Source of the DNA: Novosphingobium sp.
GTDB lineage: Bacteria > Pseudomonadota > Alphaproteobacteria > Sphingomonadales > Sphingomonadaceae
Direction of reading: 5' to 3'
NCBI RefSeq assembly: GCF_039595395.1
Contig: NZ_JBCNLP010000001.1
Span: 186,001 to 250,000, forward strand
Length of the DNA stretch: 64,000 nucleotides
A model generated the notes under the pieces. The model ran no database searches. It was not told the origin of the DNA and saw nothing but the letters and a program-made list of their open reading frames with translations. A program made the translations under genes and the position numbers. Position 1 is the first letter of the stretch; each line of letters opens with the position of its first letter. Positions 8,254 to 16,461 of the stretch are shown here, piece by piece.

Positions 8254-9204
8254 TTAAAGCCCGAAGCGGGCCCGCGGTTCCTGCGGGTCGCTCCAGCCCT
8301 CCAGCCTTGCGGCCAGATCCTGCGCGGCCGCGCTGTCGGCTGCGGGCAAGGCGATGTCCAGCCGCACGAGCTGATCGCCGCGCGTGCCGTCCTTGCGGGT
8401 AAAGCCCCGGCCCTTGAGCCGCAGCATACGGCCCGAGGAGGAACCGGGCGCCACGGTCAGCACCACCGGGCCCTCCACCGTGGGCACCTTCACCTTGGCG
8501 CCGGCGACGGCCTCGGCCAGCGAGACCGGCAGGTCGAGCAGCACATTGTCGCCATCGCGCTTGAACCATGGGTGGGGCTGGATGGTGACGGTGATGATGG
8601 CATCGCCCGCGCCGCCCGGACCCTGCTGGCCCTTGCCCGCAAGGCGGATCTGCATGCCCTCTTCCACGCCCTTGGGCAGCTTCACATCGATGGGCTTGCC
8701 GTCGGAGAGCGTCAGCCGCTGGCTGGTGCCCAGCGCGGCATCGGGCAGCGAGACGGCCAGGCGATAGGCCATATTGCCGCCGCGCGGCGCCTGACGCTGC
8801 TGCGCCCCGCCGCCAAAGCCGCCGCCGAAACCGCCACGTCCGCCGAACAGCCCGTCGAACATGCTGCCCAGATCGACACCTTCCGCGCCCGCGCCAAAAC
8901 CGCCGAAGCCGCCGAAATCCTCGGGGCGGAAACCGCCATGGCCCGCACCGCCCCCGCCGCCGAAGCCGCCATAGGCCGGATTGCCGTCGCCATCGATCTC
9001 GCCCCGGTCGAACCGGGCGCGCTTGTCCTTGTCGGACAGCAGATCATAGGCGGCGGTGACGTCGCTGAAACGCTCCGCAGCTTGCGGATTGTCCTTGTTG
9101 GTGTCCGGGTGCAGCTCCTTGGCCAGCTTGCGATAGGCGGACTTGATGTCCTTCTCGCCTGCGTTGCGTGCCACGCCCAGGGTTGCGTAAGGGTCTTTTG
9201 CCAT
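8254..9204 (-). CDS. DnaJ/CbpA-type co-chaperone without zinc finger
   Basis: The 316-residue protein has an N-terminal J domain (residues about 3-70) with the HPD motif in KELHPDTNKDN. A long Gly/Phe-rich linker (about 75-150) follows, then a C-terminal peptide-binding domain. The four CxxCxGxG zinc motifs of true DnaJ are absent, so this is a CbpA-like J protein that stimulates an Hsp70 ATPase. There is a small gap to the divergent pdxH, so the promoter lies in 9205-9358. Confidence 0.88.
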   Translation of the reverse strand: MAKDPYATLGVARNAGEKDIKSAYRKLAKELHPDTNKDNPQAAERFSDVTAAYDLLSDKDKRARFDRGEIDGDGNPAYGGFGGGGGAGHGGFRPEDFGGFGGFGAGAEGVDLGSMFDGLFGGRGGFGGGFGGGAQQRQAPRGGNMAYRLAVSLPDAALGTSQRLTLSDGKPIDVKLPKGVEEGMQIRLAGKGQQGPGGAGDAIITVTIQPHPWFKRDGDNVLLDLPVSLAEAVAGAKVKVPTVEGPVVLTVAPGSSSGRMLRLKGRGFTRKDGTRGDQLVRLDIALPAADSAAAQDLAARLEGWSDPQEPRARFGL

Positions 9205-9358
9205 AGGCCCCTAGCTAGGAGCGTGAAGCGCAAGCTGCAAGATAGCGCGTTCAGGAAGAGGAACCGAAGCCAAGCGTTTGCGCCTTTTCATGCCGCCCCG
9301 GCCCGTTTATGCGAAGGCGCCAAGGGCGAAGGCTTTCGCCGCAGCAGGAAGAAACAGC

Positions 9359-9985
9359 GTGGACGCCAGCCAGCAGCGTGAAGAGATCGCGCAGGACAAC
9401 CCTTTCACCCTGTTCGACCAGTGGTTCGCCCTGGCCGCCGAGCGCGAACCGGCCGACCCCGAAGCTGTGGCCCTGGCCACCTCGACGCCCGACGGCTTTC
9501 CCTCGGCGCGCATGGTTCTGCTGAAGAATCACGGCCCCGATCTGCTGGGCCCCGATGGCGGCTTCGTCTTCTACACCAACACCCATAGCCGCAAGGGCGG
9601 CGAGCTGCTGGCCAATCCGCGCGCCGCGCTGCTGTTCCACTGGAAGAGCCTGCGCCGCCAGATCCGCATCGAGGGCACCATCACCCAGGTTCCCGACGCG
9701 ATGGCCGACGCCTATTTCGCCAGCCGCAGCCGCGATTCGCAGCTCGGCGCGCTGGCCAGCGACCAGTCGGCGCCGCTGCCTTCCTATGCGACCTTCCTTG
9801 CCGATATCGCCAAGGTGACGGCGCGCCATCTGATCGGCCCCGTCCCGCGCCCCAAGCACTGGACCGGCTTCTGCCTGGTGCCCACCGCGATCGAATTCTG
9901 GATGGACCGCGCCTTCCGCCTGCACGAACGCCGCCGCTTCACCCGCGAGGGAAGCGGTTGGACCAGCACGCTGCTCTATCCATGA
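9359..9985 (+). CDS. pdxH: Pyridoxamine 5'-phosphate oxidase
   Basis: The 208-residue FMN flavoprotein oxidises pyridoxamine or pyridoxine phosphate to pyridoxal phosphate. Conserved segments are ALATSTPDGFPSARMVLLK, FVFYTNTHSRKG, RAALLFHWKSLRRQIRIEG, SRDSQLGALASDQS and the C-terminal RLHERRRF. I chose GTG 9359, which follows AGGAAG and gives the family's usual length. An upstream in-frame ATG at 9278 would add 27 atypical Arg/Ala residues. The 3' end overlaps the CDF transporter start by ATGA. Confidence 0.92.
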   Translation: MDASQQREEIAQDNPFTLFDQWFALAAEREPADPEAVALATSTPDGFPSARMVLLKNHGPDLLGPDGGFVFYTNTHSRKGGELLANPRAALLFHWKSLRRQIRIEGTITQVPDAMADAYFASRSRDSQLGALASDQSAPLPSYATFLADIAKVTARHLIGPVPRPKHWTGFCLVPTAIEFWMDRAFRLHERRRFTREGSGWTSTLLYP

Positions 9986-10905
9986 GCGGCACCCATGACC
10001 ACGCGGCGCTGAACCGTAGCGCCGCTCTGGCCTCGATCAGCATGGCCAGCCTGCTGGTGGCGATCAAGGGCTATGGCGCCTGGTCGACCGGATCGGCGGC
10101 GATGCTGGGCAGTCTGGCCGATACGGCGCTCGATCTGGTCGCCTCGGTGGCGACGCTGGCGGGTGTCTGGGTGGCCGGGCAGCCAGCGGATGACAATCAC
10201 CGCTTCGGCCATGGCAAGGCCGAGGCGCTCTCCGCCCTGTTTCAGGTGGTGCTGATCGGCGTTTCCGCGGTGGTTCTGGCGATTCACTCGGTGCAGCAAC
10301 TGATCGCGGGTGGCCGCAGCGAGCAGGCGGGCGAGGGCATCATCGTTTCTGCGGTGGCCATCGTCGGCACGCTGGCCCTGCTGGCTTGGCAGCGCCATGT
10401 GCTCTCGCGCACGCGCTCCATCGCGATTGCCACGGACCATCTGCACTATCAGTCGGACCTGATTCTCAACGTCGCGGTGATCATCGCGCTGGCGCTGGAT
10501 CAATATGCCGGTTTCACGCGCGCTGACCCATTGTTCGGTCTGGGGATCGCGCTGTGGCTCGGCTGGGGGGCGTGGAAGGCCAGTCAGGAAGCCATCGAGC
10601 AACTGATGGACCACGAATGGCCCGAGGACAAAAAGGCCCGCTTTATCGAGGTGCTGGCGATGCATCCCGAGCTGCGCGGCGTCCACGATCTGCGCACCCG
10701 CACCAGCGGCAATCAGGATTTCGTGCAGTTCCACGTCTGGATCGACGGGAACATGACGGTGACTCACGCCCATAAGGTGATGGACGAGATCGAGGCCAAG
10801 CTGAAAACCCATTTCCCCGATGTGGAGATTCTGATTCATCCCGATCCGGAAGGGCATGTGGGTGAGAGCGGGGTGATGGCCGAGGATATTTTGAAGGGGG
10901 TTTGA
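9982..10905 (+). CDS. Cation diffusion facilitator (FieF-like) divalent metal exporter
   Basis: This 307-residue CDF protein exports divalent metals such as zinc or ferrous iron by proton antiport. TM2 carries SLADTALD and TM5 carries ATDHLHYQSD (H-x3-D), the paired metal-binding residues. HRFGHGKAE follows TM2. The cytoplasmic C-terminal domain ends with HAHKVMDEIEAKL and ILIHPDPEGH. The start overlaps the pdxH stop (ATGA), indicating translational coupling. The stop codon lies inside the purine-rich flank of repeat copy C (see findings). Confidence 0.9.
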   Translation: MSGTHDHAALNRSAALASISMASLLVAIKGYGAWSTGSAAMLGSLADTALDLVASVATLAGVWVAGQPADDNHRFGHGKAEALSALFQVVLIGVSAVVLAIHSVQQLIAGGRSEQAGEGIIVSAVAIVGTLALLAWQRHVLSRTRSIAIATDHLHYQSDLILNVAVIIALALDQYAGFTRADPLFGLGIALWLGWGAWKASQEAIEQLMDHEWPEDKKARFIEVLAMHPELRGVHDLRTRTSGNQDFVQFHVWIDGNMTVTHAHKVMDEIEAKLKTHFPDVEILIHPDPEGHVGESGVMAEDILKGV

Positions 10906-10916
10906 AGGAAGAAGAT

Positions 10917-11124
10917 GCGAGGGGGTTACCCCCTCGCGCTCCCGGAACGTCTTCCGACGAGATGGCAATGGTGCCGCATCGTGGCGCTCAGACTATCCAC
11001 CTGCGCTACCTAAAGCGCCGCAGGCATCAAATCTTAAAGCCTGCGGCGCGGCAAGCCAGGCGCTAGGCCGAACCCTATGCGCAACGCCGACAATTAAAGG
11101 GAGCGCGAGGGCGATGGCCCTCGC
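10917..11124 (+). repeat. Hairpin-capped intergenic repeat, copy C
   Basis: Forward copy between the convergent CDF transporter and serine hydrolase. It has a GGGGTTACCCC left cap, ACGTCTTCCGACG, the central GCGCCGCAGGC...GCCTGCGGCGC pair and a GGGCGATGGCCC right cap. The flanks GGTTTGAAGGAAGAAGAT and ATTTCTCTTTATTCTT lengthen the terminal inverted repeat. Confidence 0.9.
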
Positions 11125-11132
11125 ATTTCTCT

Positions 11133-12266
11133 TTATTCTTCAGAACCCACATAAAGCGCCACGATATCCCCCAACCGGGACATCAACGCCGGGCGCTCCT
11201 TGCCGAGCGATTTGCCCAGCCGCACCACGGTCAACTGCTGATCGGGCGAGACCAGAATATACTGCCCCAGATGCCCGATCGCCGCGAAGAGGTTCTTGGG
11301 CGCACGGCCGGGCAGCAATTCGCTATGCCCATCCACCTGCGGGCGGTTCAGCCAGATCTGCGCGCCGTAACCCGGATTGCGCGGCGAGGGGGTGGTCATG
11401 AAACTCACCCAGTCGCTCGGGACGATGCGGGCGCCTTGCACGGTGCCGCCCAGACGCAGGAACTCGCCGAACTTGGCCCAGTCGCGCGCGGTGGCGTGGA
11501 TCATGCTGCCGCCCTCCAGCGTGCCTGCCGCGTCATACTCCGCAACCGCCGAGTGCATGCCCAAAGGCTCGAACAGGCGGGTGTGCAGGTAGTCGGCCAT
11601 GGTCTCGCGGCGGATGGCGGGGTTGCGGCTGTCGGTCAGGGCGCGGGTGGCGATGTCGGACAGGATCACGGCCGTCGCGGTCGAATAGACCCAGGTGCTG
11701 CCGGGCTCATGCTCCAGCGGCTGGGCCTCGGCATAGGCGGCCATATCGTCGCGCCCGTCGGTGAAGAGCATGCGCACGGTGTCGGTGTCGCGCGTCGGAT
11801 CGCCCGTTTCGCGGTGGCGCAGGCCGGAGCGCATCTGGAGCAACTGGCGCAGGGTGATCTCGCCGCGCGGGTCGCCGGGGCGCTGCCACGCGGGCACGGG
11901 AATCGATTCGTCGAGCCTCAGCCGCCCATCGGCCACCAGCAGGCCGACCAGCACGCCCGTCACGCTTTTCGACATCGACCAGCCGATCAGCGGCGTGTTC
12001 TGGCCATAGCCGGGGGCATAGCGCTCGGCCACGATGCGGCCCTTGTACATCACCAGCAGAGCGCGGGTTTCGCCCAGATCGCGCTCGGTAAACAGGGTGT
12101 CGATGGCGCGGGCCAGAGCCTCACGCGGGGCGCCGGGATGGTCGTTCACCGCCGCAAGCGCTTCTGGCGGCAAGGGAGGCTGCCCCTGTGAATGGCACGC
12201 CATCAGGGCTGGCAGCAGCGCCAGCGGCGCGATAAGGGACATCCAAGATCGAGGGCGCATCACCAT
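11133..12266 (-). CDS. Lipoprotein serine hydrolase (class C beta-lactamase-like fold)
   Basis: From ATG 12266 the protein has 377 residues. A lipoprotein signal (SLIAPLALLPALMAC, lipobox LMAC) predicts a lipid-anchored periplasmic enzyme. The catalytic S-x-x-K is SMSK in IGWSMSKSVTGVL. The second motif is Y-S-T in WVYSTATAVILSD and the third region is GHLGQYILV. The family includes class C beta-lactamases, D-aminopeptidases and esterases; the sequence does not say which. A further upstream frame would destroy the signal peptide, so it was not used. ATG 12260 is an equal alternative. It is divergent from the small membrane protein at 12298. Confidence 0.85.
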   Translation of the reverse strand: MVMRPRSWMSLIAPLALLPALMACHSQGQPPLPPEALAAVNDHPGAPREALARAIDTLFTERDLGETRALLVMYKGRIVAERYAPGYGQNTPLIGWSMSKSVTGVLVGLLVADGRLRLDESIPVPAWQRPGDPRGEITLRQLLQMRSGLRHRETGDPTRDTDTVRMLFTDGRDDMAAYAEAQPLEHEPGSTWVYSTATAVILSDIATRALTDSRNPAIRRETMADYLHTRLFEPLGMHSAVAEYDAAGTLEGGSMIHATARDWAKFGEFLRLGGTVQGARIVPSDWVSFMTTPSPRNPGYGAQIWLNRPQVDGHSELLPGRAPKNLFAAIGHLGQYILVSPDQQLTVVRLGKSLGKERPALMSRLGDIVALYVGSEE

Positions 12267-12297
12267 GGGCCCCACCCCATGCGCAAGGCCAGAGCCA

Positions 12298-12711
12298 ATG
12301 GCAACCATAAAGCCCAGACATATCACCCTCCTGGCCCAGATCACCCGGATCCTGCGCCGCCTGAGCCAATGGCGCCCGGATATCACCCGGCTGTGGCGCG
12401 GCTGGACAGGCCGAATCATCGGACTGCTGGCGGTGGCGGGCCTGGCGGTGCTGGCATGGTTCTGGCCGTCGATTCACGGCGATGCGGTGGCAGGGGCCTC
12501 GGTGGGCGCGCGCGTGGCCTGCGCCTGCCACTTTATCGAGGGCCGCCCGCTGGGCCAGTGCTCCGACGATTTCGAGCCGGGGATGGGGATGGTCACCATC
12601 TCCAGCGATGAGTCCGCGAAAAGCGTGACGGCGCGGGTGTTGTTGATTTCGCGCCAGACCGCGACTCTGAAGCCGGGGGCGGGGTGTGTGCTGGAGTCAT
12701 GGGGAAGTTAG
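12298..12711 (+). CDS. Small membrane-anchored hypothetical protein
   Basis: The 137-residue protein has a basic N terminus, one membrane segment (IIGLLAVAGLAVLAWFW, about residues 40-56) and a short exported domain. The domain has four cysteines (ACACHF, QCSDDF and GCVLESW near the end) plus SARV-type small-residue patches. I do not recognise the family. Its start region is close to the serine hydrolase start on the other strand, so the two share an upstream region. An alternative start at 12265 would overlap the hydrolase. It is convergent with mnmA across repeat copy D. Confidence 0.6.
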   Translation: MATIKPRHITLLAQITRILRRLSQWRPDITRLWRGWTGRIIGLLAVAGLAVLAWFWPSIHGDAVAGASVGARVACACHFIEGRPLGQCSDDFEPGMGMVTISSDESAKSVTARVLLISRQTATLKPGAGCVLESWGS

Positions 12712-12730
12712 GTTTGGAAGTAAGGAAGAT

Positions 12731-12937
12731 GCGAGGGGGTTACCCCCTCGCGCTCCCAGAACGTCTTCCGACGAGAGGGCGGTGGCGCCCGATCCTTGCG
12801 CCCGATCTCTCCACCTGCGCGACCTGAAGCGCCGCAGGCAATGAAACTTAAAGCCTGCGGCGCGGCAAACTGGGCGCGAGGCCGAACCCTTGGCGCAACG
12901 AAGACATTAAAGGGAGCGCGAGGGCGATGGCCCTCGC
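12731..12937 (+). repeat. Hairpin-capped intergenic repeat, copy D
   Basis: Forward copy between the convergent 12298 gene and mnmA. It has both cap types and the short centre (GCGCCGCAGGC...GCCTGCGGCGC). The flanks are GGTTTGGAAGTAAGGAAGAT on the left and ATCTTATCCTTC on the right. Confidence 0.9.
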
Positions 12938-12947
12938 ATCTTATCCT

Positions 12948-14099
12948 TCAATTCTTCATCGTCTCATCGATCCAGCCGCCCCCGACAACGCGGTCCCCGG
13001 CATAGATCACCGCCGCCTGCCCCGGCGCTACGCCATATTCGGGCGAGAGGAAACGGATCACCGTATCGGCGCCATCGCCCAGCGGCCCGTCCAGCACCAC
13101 CGGCACCGGCTTGGCGAGGGAACGCACCTTGGCGGTCAATGAAACACCCTCCGGCAAAGGCCCGATGCGATTGGTCTCCGTAATGCGCGCGGCGCCAACC
13201 GCCAGCATCGCGCGCGGGCCGACCAGCACCTGCGATTGCGCAGCATCGATGCCCACCACATAGAGCGGCTCGGCCTGACCGCCGATTTCCAGACCCCGGC
13301 GTTGGCCCACCGTGTAGTGGATCACGCCCTTGTGCTGGCCCAGAGTCGCGCCGGTTTCCGCATGGACGATGGCCCCGCCCGTGTCCGCGTCAGGGCGGAT
13401 GCGGCGCACGACGCTGGCGTAATCGCCATCGGGCACGAAGCAGATGTCCTGAGAATCCGGCTTGGCGGCGACGCGCAGGCCGAACTGCTCGGCAAGGTCG
13501 CGCACCTGCGTTTTCGGCAGGCCGCCCAAGGGGAAGCGCAGATAATCGAGCTGCGCCTGCGTGGTGGCGTAAAGGAAGTACGACTGGTCGCGCGCGGGAT
13601 CGAGGGCGCGGTGCAATTCGGACCCGCCCGGACCCATCACGCGGCGCACATAATGGCCGGTGGCGAGGCAGTCGGCGCCAAGGTCGCGAGCCATGGCGAA
13701 GAGGTCGGTGAATTTGGGCCCCATGTTGCAGCGGATGCAGGGGATGGGGGTGCGCCCCTCCATATAGTCATTGGCGAAACCCTCGACCACCGACTCACGG
13801 AAGGAGGATTCGTGGTCGAAAACGTAATGCGCGATGCCGAGGCGATCCGCGACCGCGCGGGCGTCGCGGATGTCGTCTCCGGCGCAGCAGGCGCCCTTGC
13901 GCTTCACCGCCTCGCCATGGTCGTAGAGCTGGAGGGTAATGCCGATGACCTCCGCGCCGCTTTGCGCGGCCAAAGCGGCCACCACCGATGAATCGACTCC
14001 GCCTGACATGGCCACGACGATGCGGCGCGTGTTAAACGGCTGGGAAAGCTGAAAGATCTCGCCATGGTCGAGCGTGATGGTGCTGGTGGGGGCGTTCAT
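12948..14099 (-). CDS. mnmA: tRNA-specific 2-thiouridylase
   Basis: The 383-residue enzyme thiolates U34 of tRNA Lys/Glu/Gln. The PP-loop is VVAMSGGVDSS. The catalytic cysteine pair is in CIRCNMG and in the QDICFVPDGDY segment. HYTVGQRRGL is the conserved region downstream. Start ATG 14099 (MNAPTSTI) was preferred over the longer frame to 14237, which adds atypical residues. The last bases lie 11 bp from repeat copy D. Confidence 0.95.
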   Translation of the reverse strand: MNAPTSTITLDHGEIFQLSQPFNTRRIVVAMSGGVDSSVVAALAAQSGAEVIGITLQLYDHGEAVKRKGACCAGDDIRDARAVADRLGIAHYVFDHESSFRESVVEGFANDYMEGRTPIPCIRCNMGPKFTDLFAMARDLGADCLATGHYVRRVMGPGGSELHRALDPARDQSYFLYATTQAQLDYLRFPLGGLPKTQVRDLAEQFGLRVAAKPDSQDICFVPDGDYASVVRRIRPDADTGGAIVHAETGATLGQHKGVIHYTVGQRRGLEIGGQAEPLYVVGIDAAQSQVLVGPRAMLAVGAARITETNRIGPLPEGVSLTAKVRSLAKPVPVVLDGPLGDGADTVIRFLSPEYGVAPGQAAVIYAGDRVVGGGWIDETMKN

Positions 14100-14255
14100 G
14101 GCCCGCCCCATACACCCAAGCAGCATTTTTCGCAAAAAGCGGCGGTTTTCTGCCGCAAGCGGCAGCCAAGCGGCAGGGGAAAGCCGCCAAATCTTGCCGC
14201 CTAGCAAGGAAGGTTGCTCCGCGTTAACCATTCTCAAACAAGTGTAAAGCGCGCT

Positions 14256-14285
14256 TTGACATCGTCTTTACCAACGCAGGTTACA
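14256..14285 (+). promoter_or_regulatory. Candidate sigma-70 promoter of the 14296-sciP pair
   Basis: TTGACA at 14256-14261, an 18-bp spacer and GTTACA at 14280-14285. The first ATG follows 10 bp later, so a transcript would be nearly leaderless. A GTTAACC (CtrA-type half site) lies at about 14222-14228, but I see no full TTAA-N7-TTAA. Confidence 0.4.
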
Positions 14286-14295
14286 AGCCTGCGTC

Positions 14296-14754
14296 ATGGA
14301 TATGACATTCGATTCCCAGACATGGGCTGCAGCGGGGCTGGCAGGCGATTCGGAACTGGGGCGACGCCTCTTTTCCGGCGGGTCGCCTGCGCGCCTCGAC
14401 TGGCCGACGCTGGCCGCGCGGCTGGCGGCGGCGCACGCTTTTCAGCGCCATGGCGGGCTGGCGGGCGAGGCCGGCATGGGCGGGGGCGCTTTCATGCTTC
14501 GCCCCGCGGCCTGCAGTTTTCATGAACCCAGCGCGCGGGTTCTGGCGGCATTTACATCTGTTCCACCCGAGGAGCCGCCCGGCTGGGACGAGGCGGACGC
14601 TAAGCGGCTGACAGGGAACGCAGCCTTGGGCCGGGAGATAGGAAAAGTGTCACACACCGTTAACCCTACCTCTTCAGCCGATCGCAAAAACACATCTGGC
14701 AATGATGGAACTGTTGCCGGCCTCTTCCCTTCCGGCAATCGAGGGTTGAAATGA
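14296..14754 (+). CDS. Hypothetical protein upstream of and overlapping sciP
   Basis: The 152-residue frame has no recognised domain. Residues 1-110 have the GC-rich third positions of a real gene. The last 40 residues (from about KVSHTVNPTSS) have low GC at third positions and look more like a promoter region. The stop overlaps the sciP ATG by ATGA, which favours translational coupling and hence a real gene. Both readings are possible. No signal peptide or membrane segment is visible. Confidence 0.5.
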   Translation: MDMTFDSQTWAAAGLAGDSELGRRLFSGGSPARLDWPTLAARLAAAHAFQRHGGLAGEAGMGGGAFMLRPAACSFHEPSARVLAAFTSVPPEEPPGWDEADAKRLTGNAALGREIGKVSHTVNPTSSADRKNTSGNDGTVAGLFPSGNRGLK

Positions 14755-15050
14755 TCGAGAACCAAAAGATCCGCCCGGCCATGGTGATCGGGCCACTTGG
14801 CGAGCCGCTGACCATCGAGTCGCTGCCGCCGCCGTCGACCACGCGTTGGGTCGTGCGCCGCAAGGCAGAGGTGGTTGCGGCCGTCAATGGCGGCCTGCTG
14901 ACCATCGATGAGGTCTGCGACCGCTACAGCCTGACGCTGGAGGAGTTTGCCTCCTGGCAGCGGGCGGTGGACCGTTCGGGCATGCAGGGCCTGCGCGTGA
15001 CGCGCATCCAGCATTACCGCGACCTCTACGAGCGTCAGCAGAAGTACTGA
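14751..15050 (+). CDS. sciP: SciP-type cell-cycle transcriptional regulator (DUF1153)
   Basis: The 99-residue protein has the full DUF1153 signature, including GPLGEPLTIESLPPP, TRWVVRRKAEVVAAV, LLTIDEVCDRYSLTLEEF and GLRVTRIQHYRDLY. It contains a helix-turn-helix. In Caulobacter, SciP binds the master regulator CtrA and blocks its activation of target promoters. The same role is likely here but not shown by sequence. GAGGG precedes the ATG by about 7 bp. A GC-rich hairpin follows the gene. Confidence 0.92.
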   Translation: MIENQKIRPAMVIGPLGEPLTIESLPPPSTTRWVVRRKAEVVAAVNGGLLTIDEVCDRYSLTLEEFASWQRAVDRSGMQGLRVTRIQHYRDLYERQQKY

Positions 15051-15073
15051 TACCCTTTTCGAAGGGAATGCAG

Positions 15074-15117
15074 GCATGAGGCGGGTGCGGGGCGATGGTC
15101 CTGCGCCCGCCTCATGC
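15074..15117 (+). terminator. Large GC-rich hairpin after sciP
   Basis: A perfect 12-bp stem (GCATGAGGCGGG with CCCGCCTCATGC) with further pairing inside a 20-nt loop. No T-tract follows, only GTTTG, so it is a weak candidate for intrinsic termination. It lies 23 bp after the sciP stop. Confidence 0.55.
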
Positions 15118-15297
15118 GTTTGGGCGGGCGTGTTGCGCATGCGGCGGTTTGCTATGCCGCATTGCCTTTGCGAAAAACCGTTTCCACTTTTTCGCGCGAT
15201 GCTGGAGCCGCTTTACCAGAGTGCATTAGTCATGTAATACGCCCTCCAGATTGAGGGAAAGATTGGGCATGTCCATCTTTCCGGGGGCGGTGCATCG

Positions 15298-16461
15298 ATG
15301 AACGAATATTCCAGTGTTTCCTCCGAAGCTGAATGGGATCAGGCCCGACCTGCCCCGCGCAACTGGCGCGTCTGGCTGGGGGGCGTTGCCGCCGTGGCGG
15401 TGCTCGGCGGGGCGTGGTTTGCCATGCATCGCACGCCTGCCGTGGCCGACAAGGGCGCTCAGGCGCCGGTCGTCACCGTGGTCGTTCCGGGCCGCACCAG
15501 CGTATCGGGCACGATCAACGCCACCGGCGTGCTGGCCGCCAAGCATGACATGCCCGTCGCCTCGGTGGGTGAGGGTGGTCAGGTCGCGCAGGTGATGGTC
15601 AATGCCGGGGACTGGGTGAAGAAGGGCCAGTTGCTGGCGATCATCGACCGCTCGGTTCAGGCCGAGCAGGATGCCAACCAGCAGGCGCAGGTCCGCGTGT
15701 CCGAGGCCGATGCAAGGCTGGCGCAGTCCAATCTGGACCGCGCGTTGAAGCTGGTGGATCGCGGTTTCATCTCCAAGGCCAACATCGATCAGCTCACCGC
15801 CACGCGCGATGCCGCCAATGCCCGTGTCCGCGTCTCGCAGGCCAGCCTTGGCGAGACGCGCGCCCGCATCCGCCGCCTGAGCATCGTCGCGCCCTCCGAC
15901 GGTCTGGTGCTGGACCGCATGGTCGAGCCGGGGCAAGTGGTCGGTGGCGGCACCGGCACGCTGTTCCGCATTGCCGAGCATGGCGAGATGGAGATGCGCG
16001 CGCGCCTTTCCGAAAACGATCTGGCGCATCTGGCCGTGGGGCAGAGTGTGCAGGTGGTGCCGGCAGGCACGACCCAGAAGTTCACCGGCCATGTCTGGCA
16101 GGTCTCGCCGGTGATCGATCCGGCGACGCGGCAGGGTCTGGCGCGCATCCAGCTTGCCTATGATCCGGCGATCCGCCCCGGCGGCTTTGCCAGCGCGGGC
16201 ATCCAGTCGGGCATGGTCGATGCGCCGGTGCTGCCGGAATCGGCGCTGCAGGCCGATAACAATGGCAGCTTCGTCTATGTCATCGCACCGGGCAACAAGG
16301 CCCAGCGGCGCGCGGTCACCATCGGGCTGATCACCGAGGGCGGCGTCACCATCGCCTCGGGCCTGCAGGGCACCGAGAAGGTGGTGCTGCGCGCGGGGGC
16401 CTTCCTCAGCGCGGGTGAGACGGTGCAGCCGCAACTGGCGAAACCGGGAGTTTCCAAGTGA
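15298..16461 (+). CDS. RND efflux periplasmic adaptor (membrane fusion protein)
   Basis: The 387-residue protein has one N-terminal membrane anchor (about residues 24-42, VWLGGVAAVAVLGGAWFAM). It has a lipoyl-like barrel split around an alpha-helical hairpin (about 110-175) and a beta-barrel/membrane-proximal domain. It links an RND pump to an outer-membrane channel. It overlaps the pump gene by four bases (GTGA). No TolC-type channel gene is in the window. The substrate is unknown. Confidence 0.9.
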   Translation: MNEYSSVSSEAEWDQARPAPRNWRVWLGGVAAVAVLGGAWFAMHRTPAVADKGAQAPVVTVVVPGRTSVSGTINATGVLAAKHDMPVASVGEGGQVAQVMVNAGDWVKKGQLLAIIDRSVQAEQDANQQAQVRVSEADARLAQSNLDRALKLVDRGFISKANIDQLTATRDAANARVRVSQASLGETRARIRRLSIVAPSDGLVLDRMVEPGQVVGGGTGTLFRIAEHGEMEMRARLSENDLAHLAVGQSVQVVPAGTTQKFTGHVWQVSPVIDPATRQGLARIQLAYDPAIRPGGFASAGIQSGMVDAPVLPESALQADNNGSFVYVIAPGNKAQRRAVTIGLITEGGVTIASGLQGTEKVVLRAGAFLSAGETVQPQLAKPGVSK

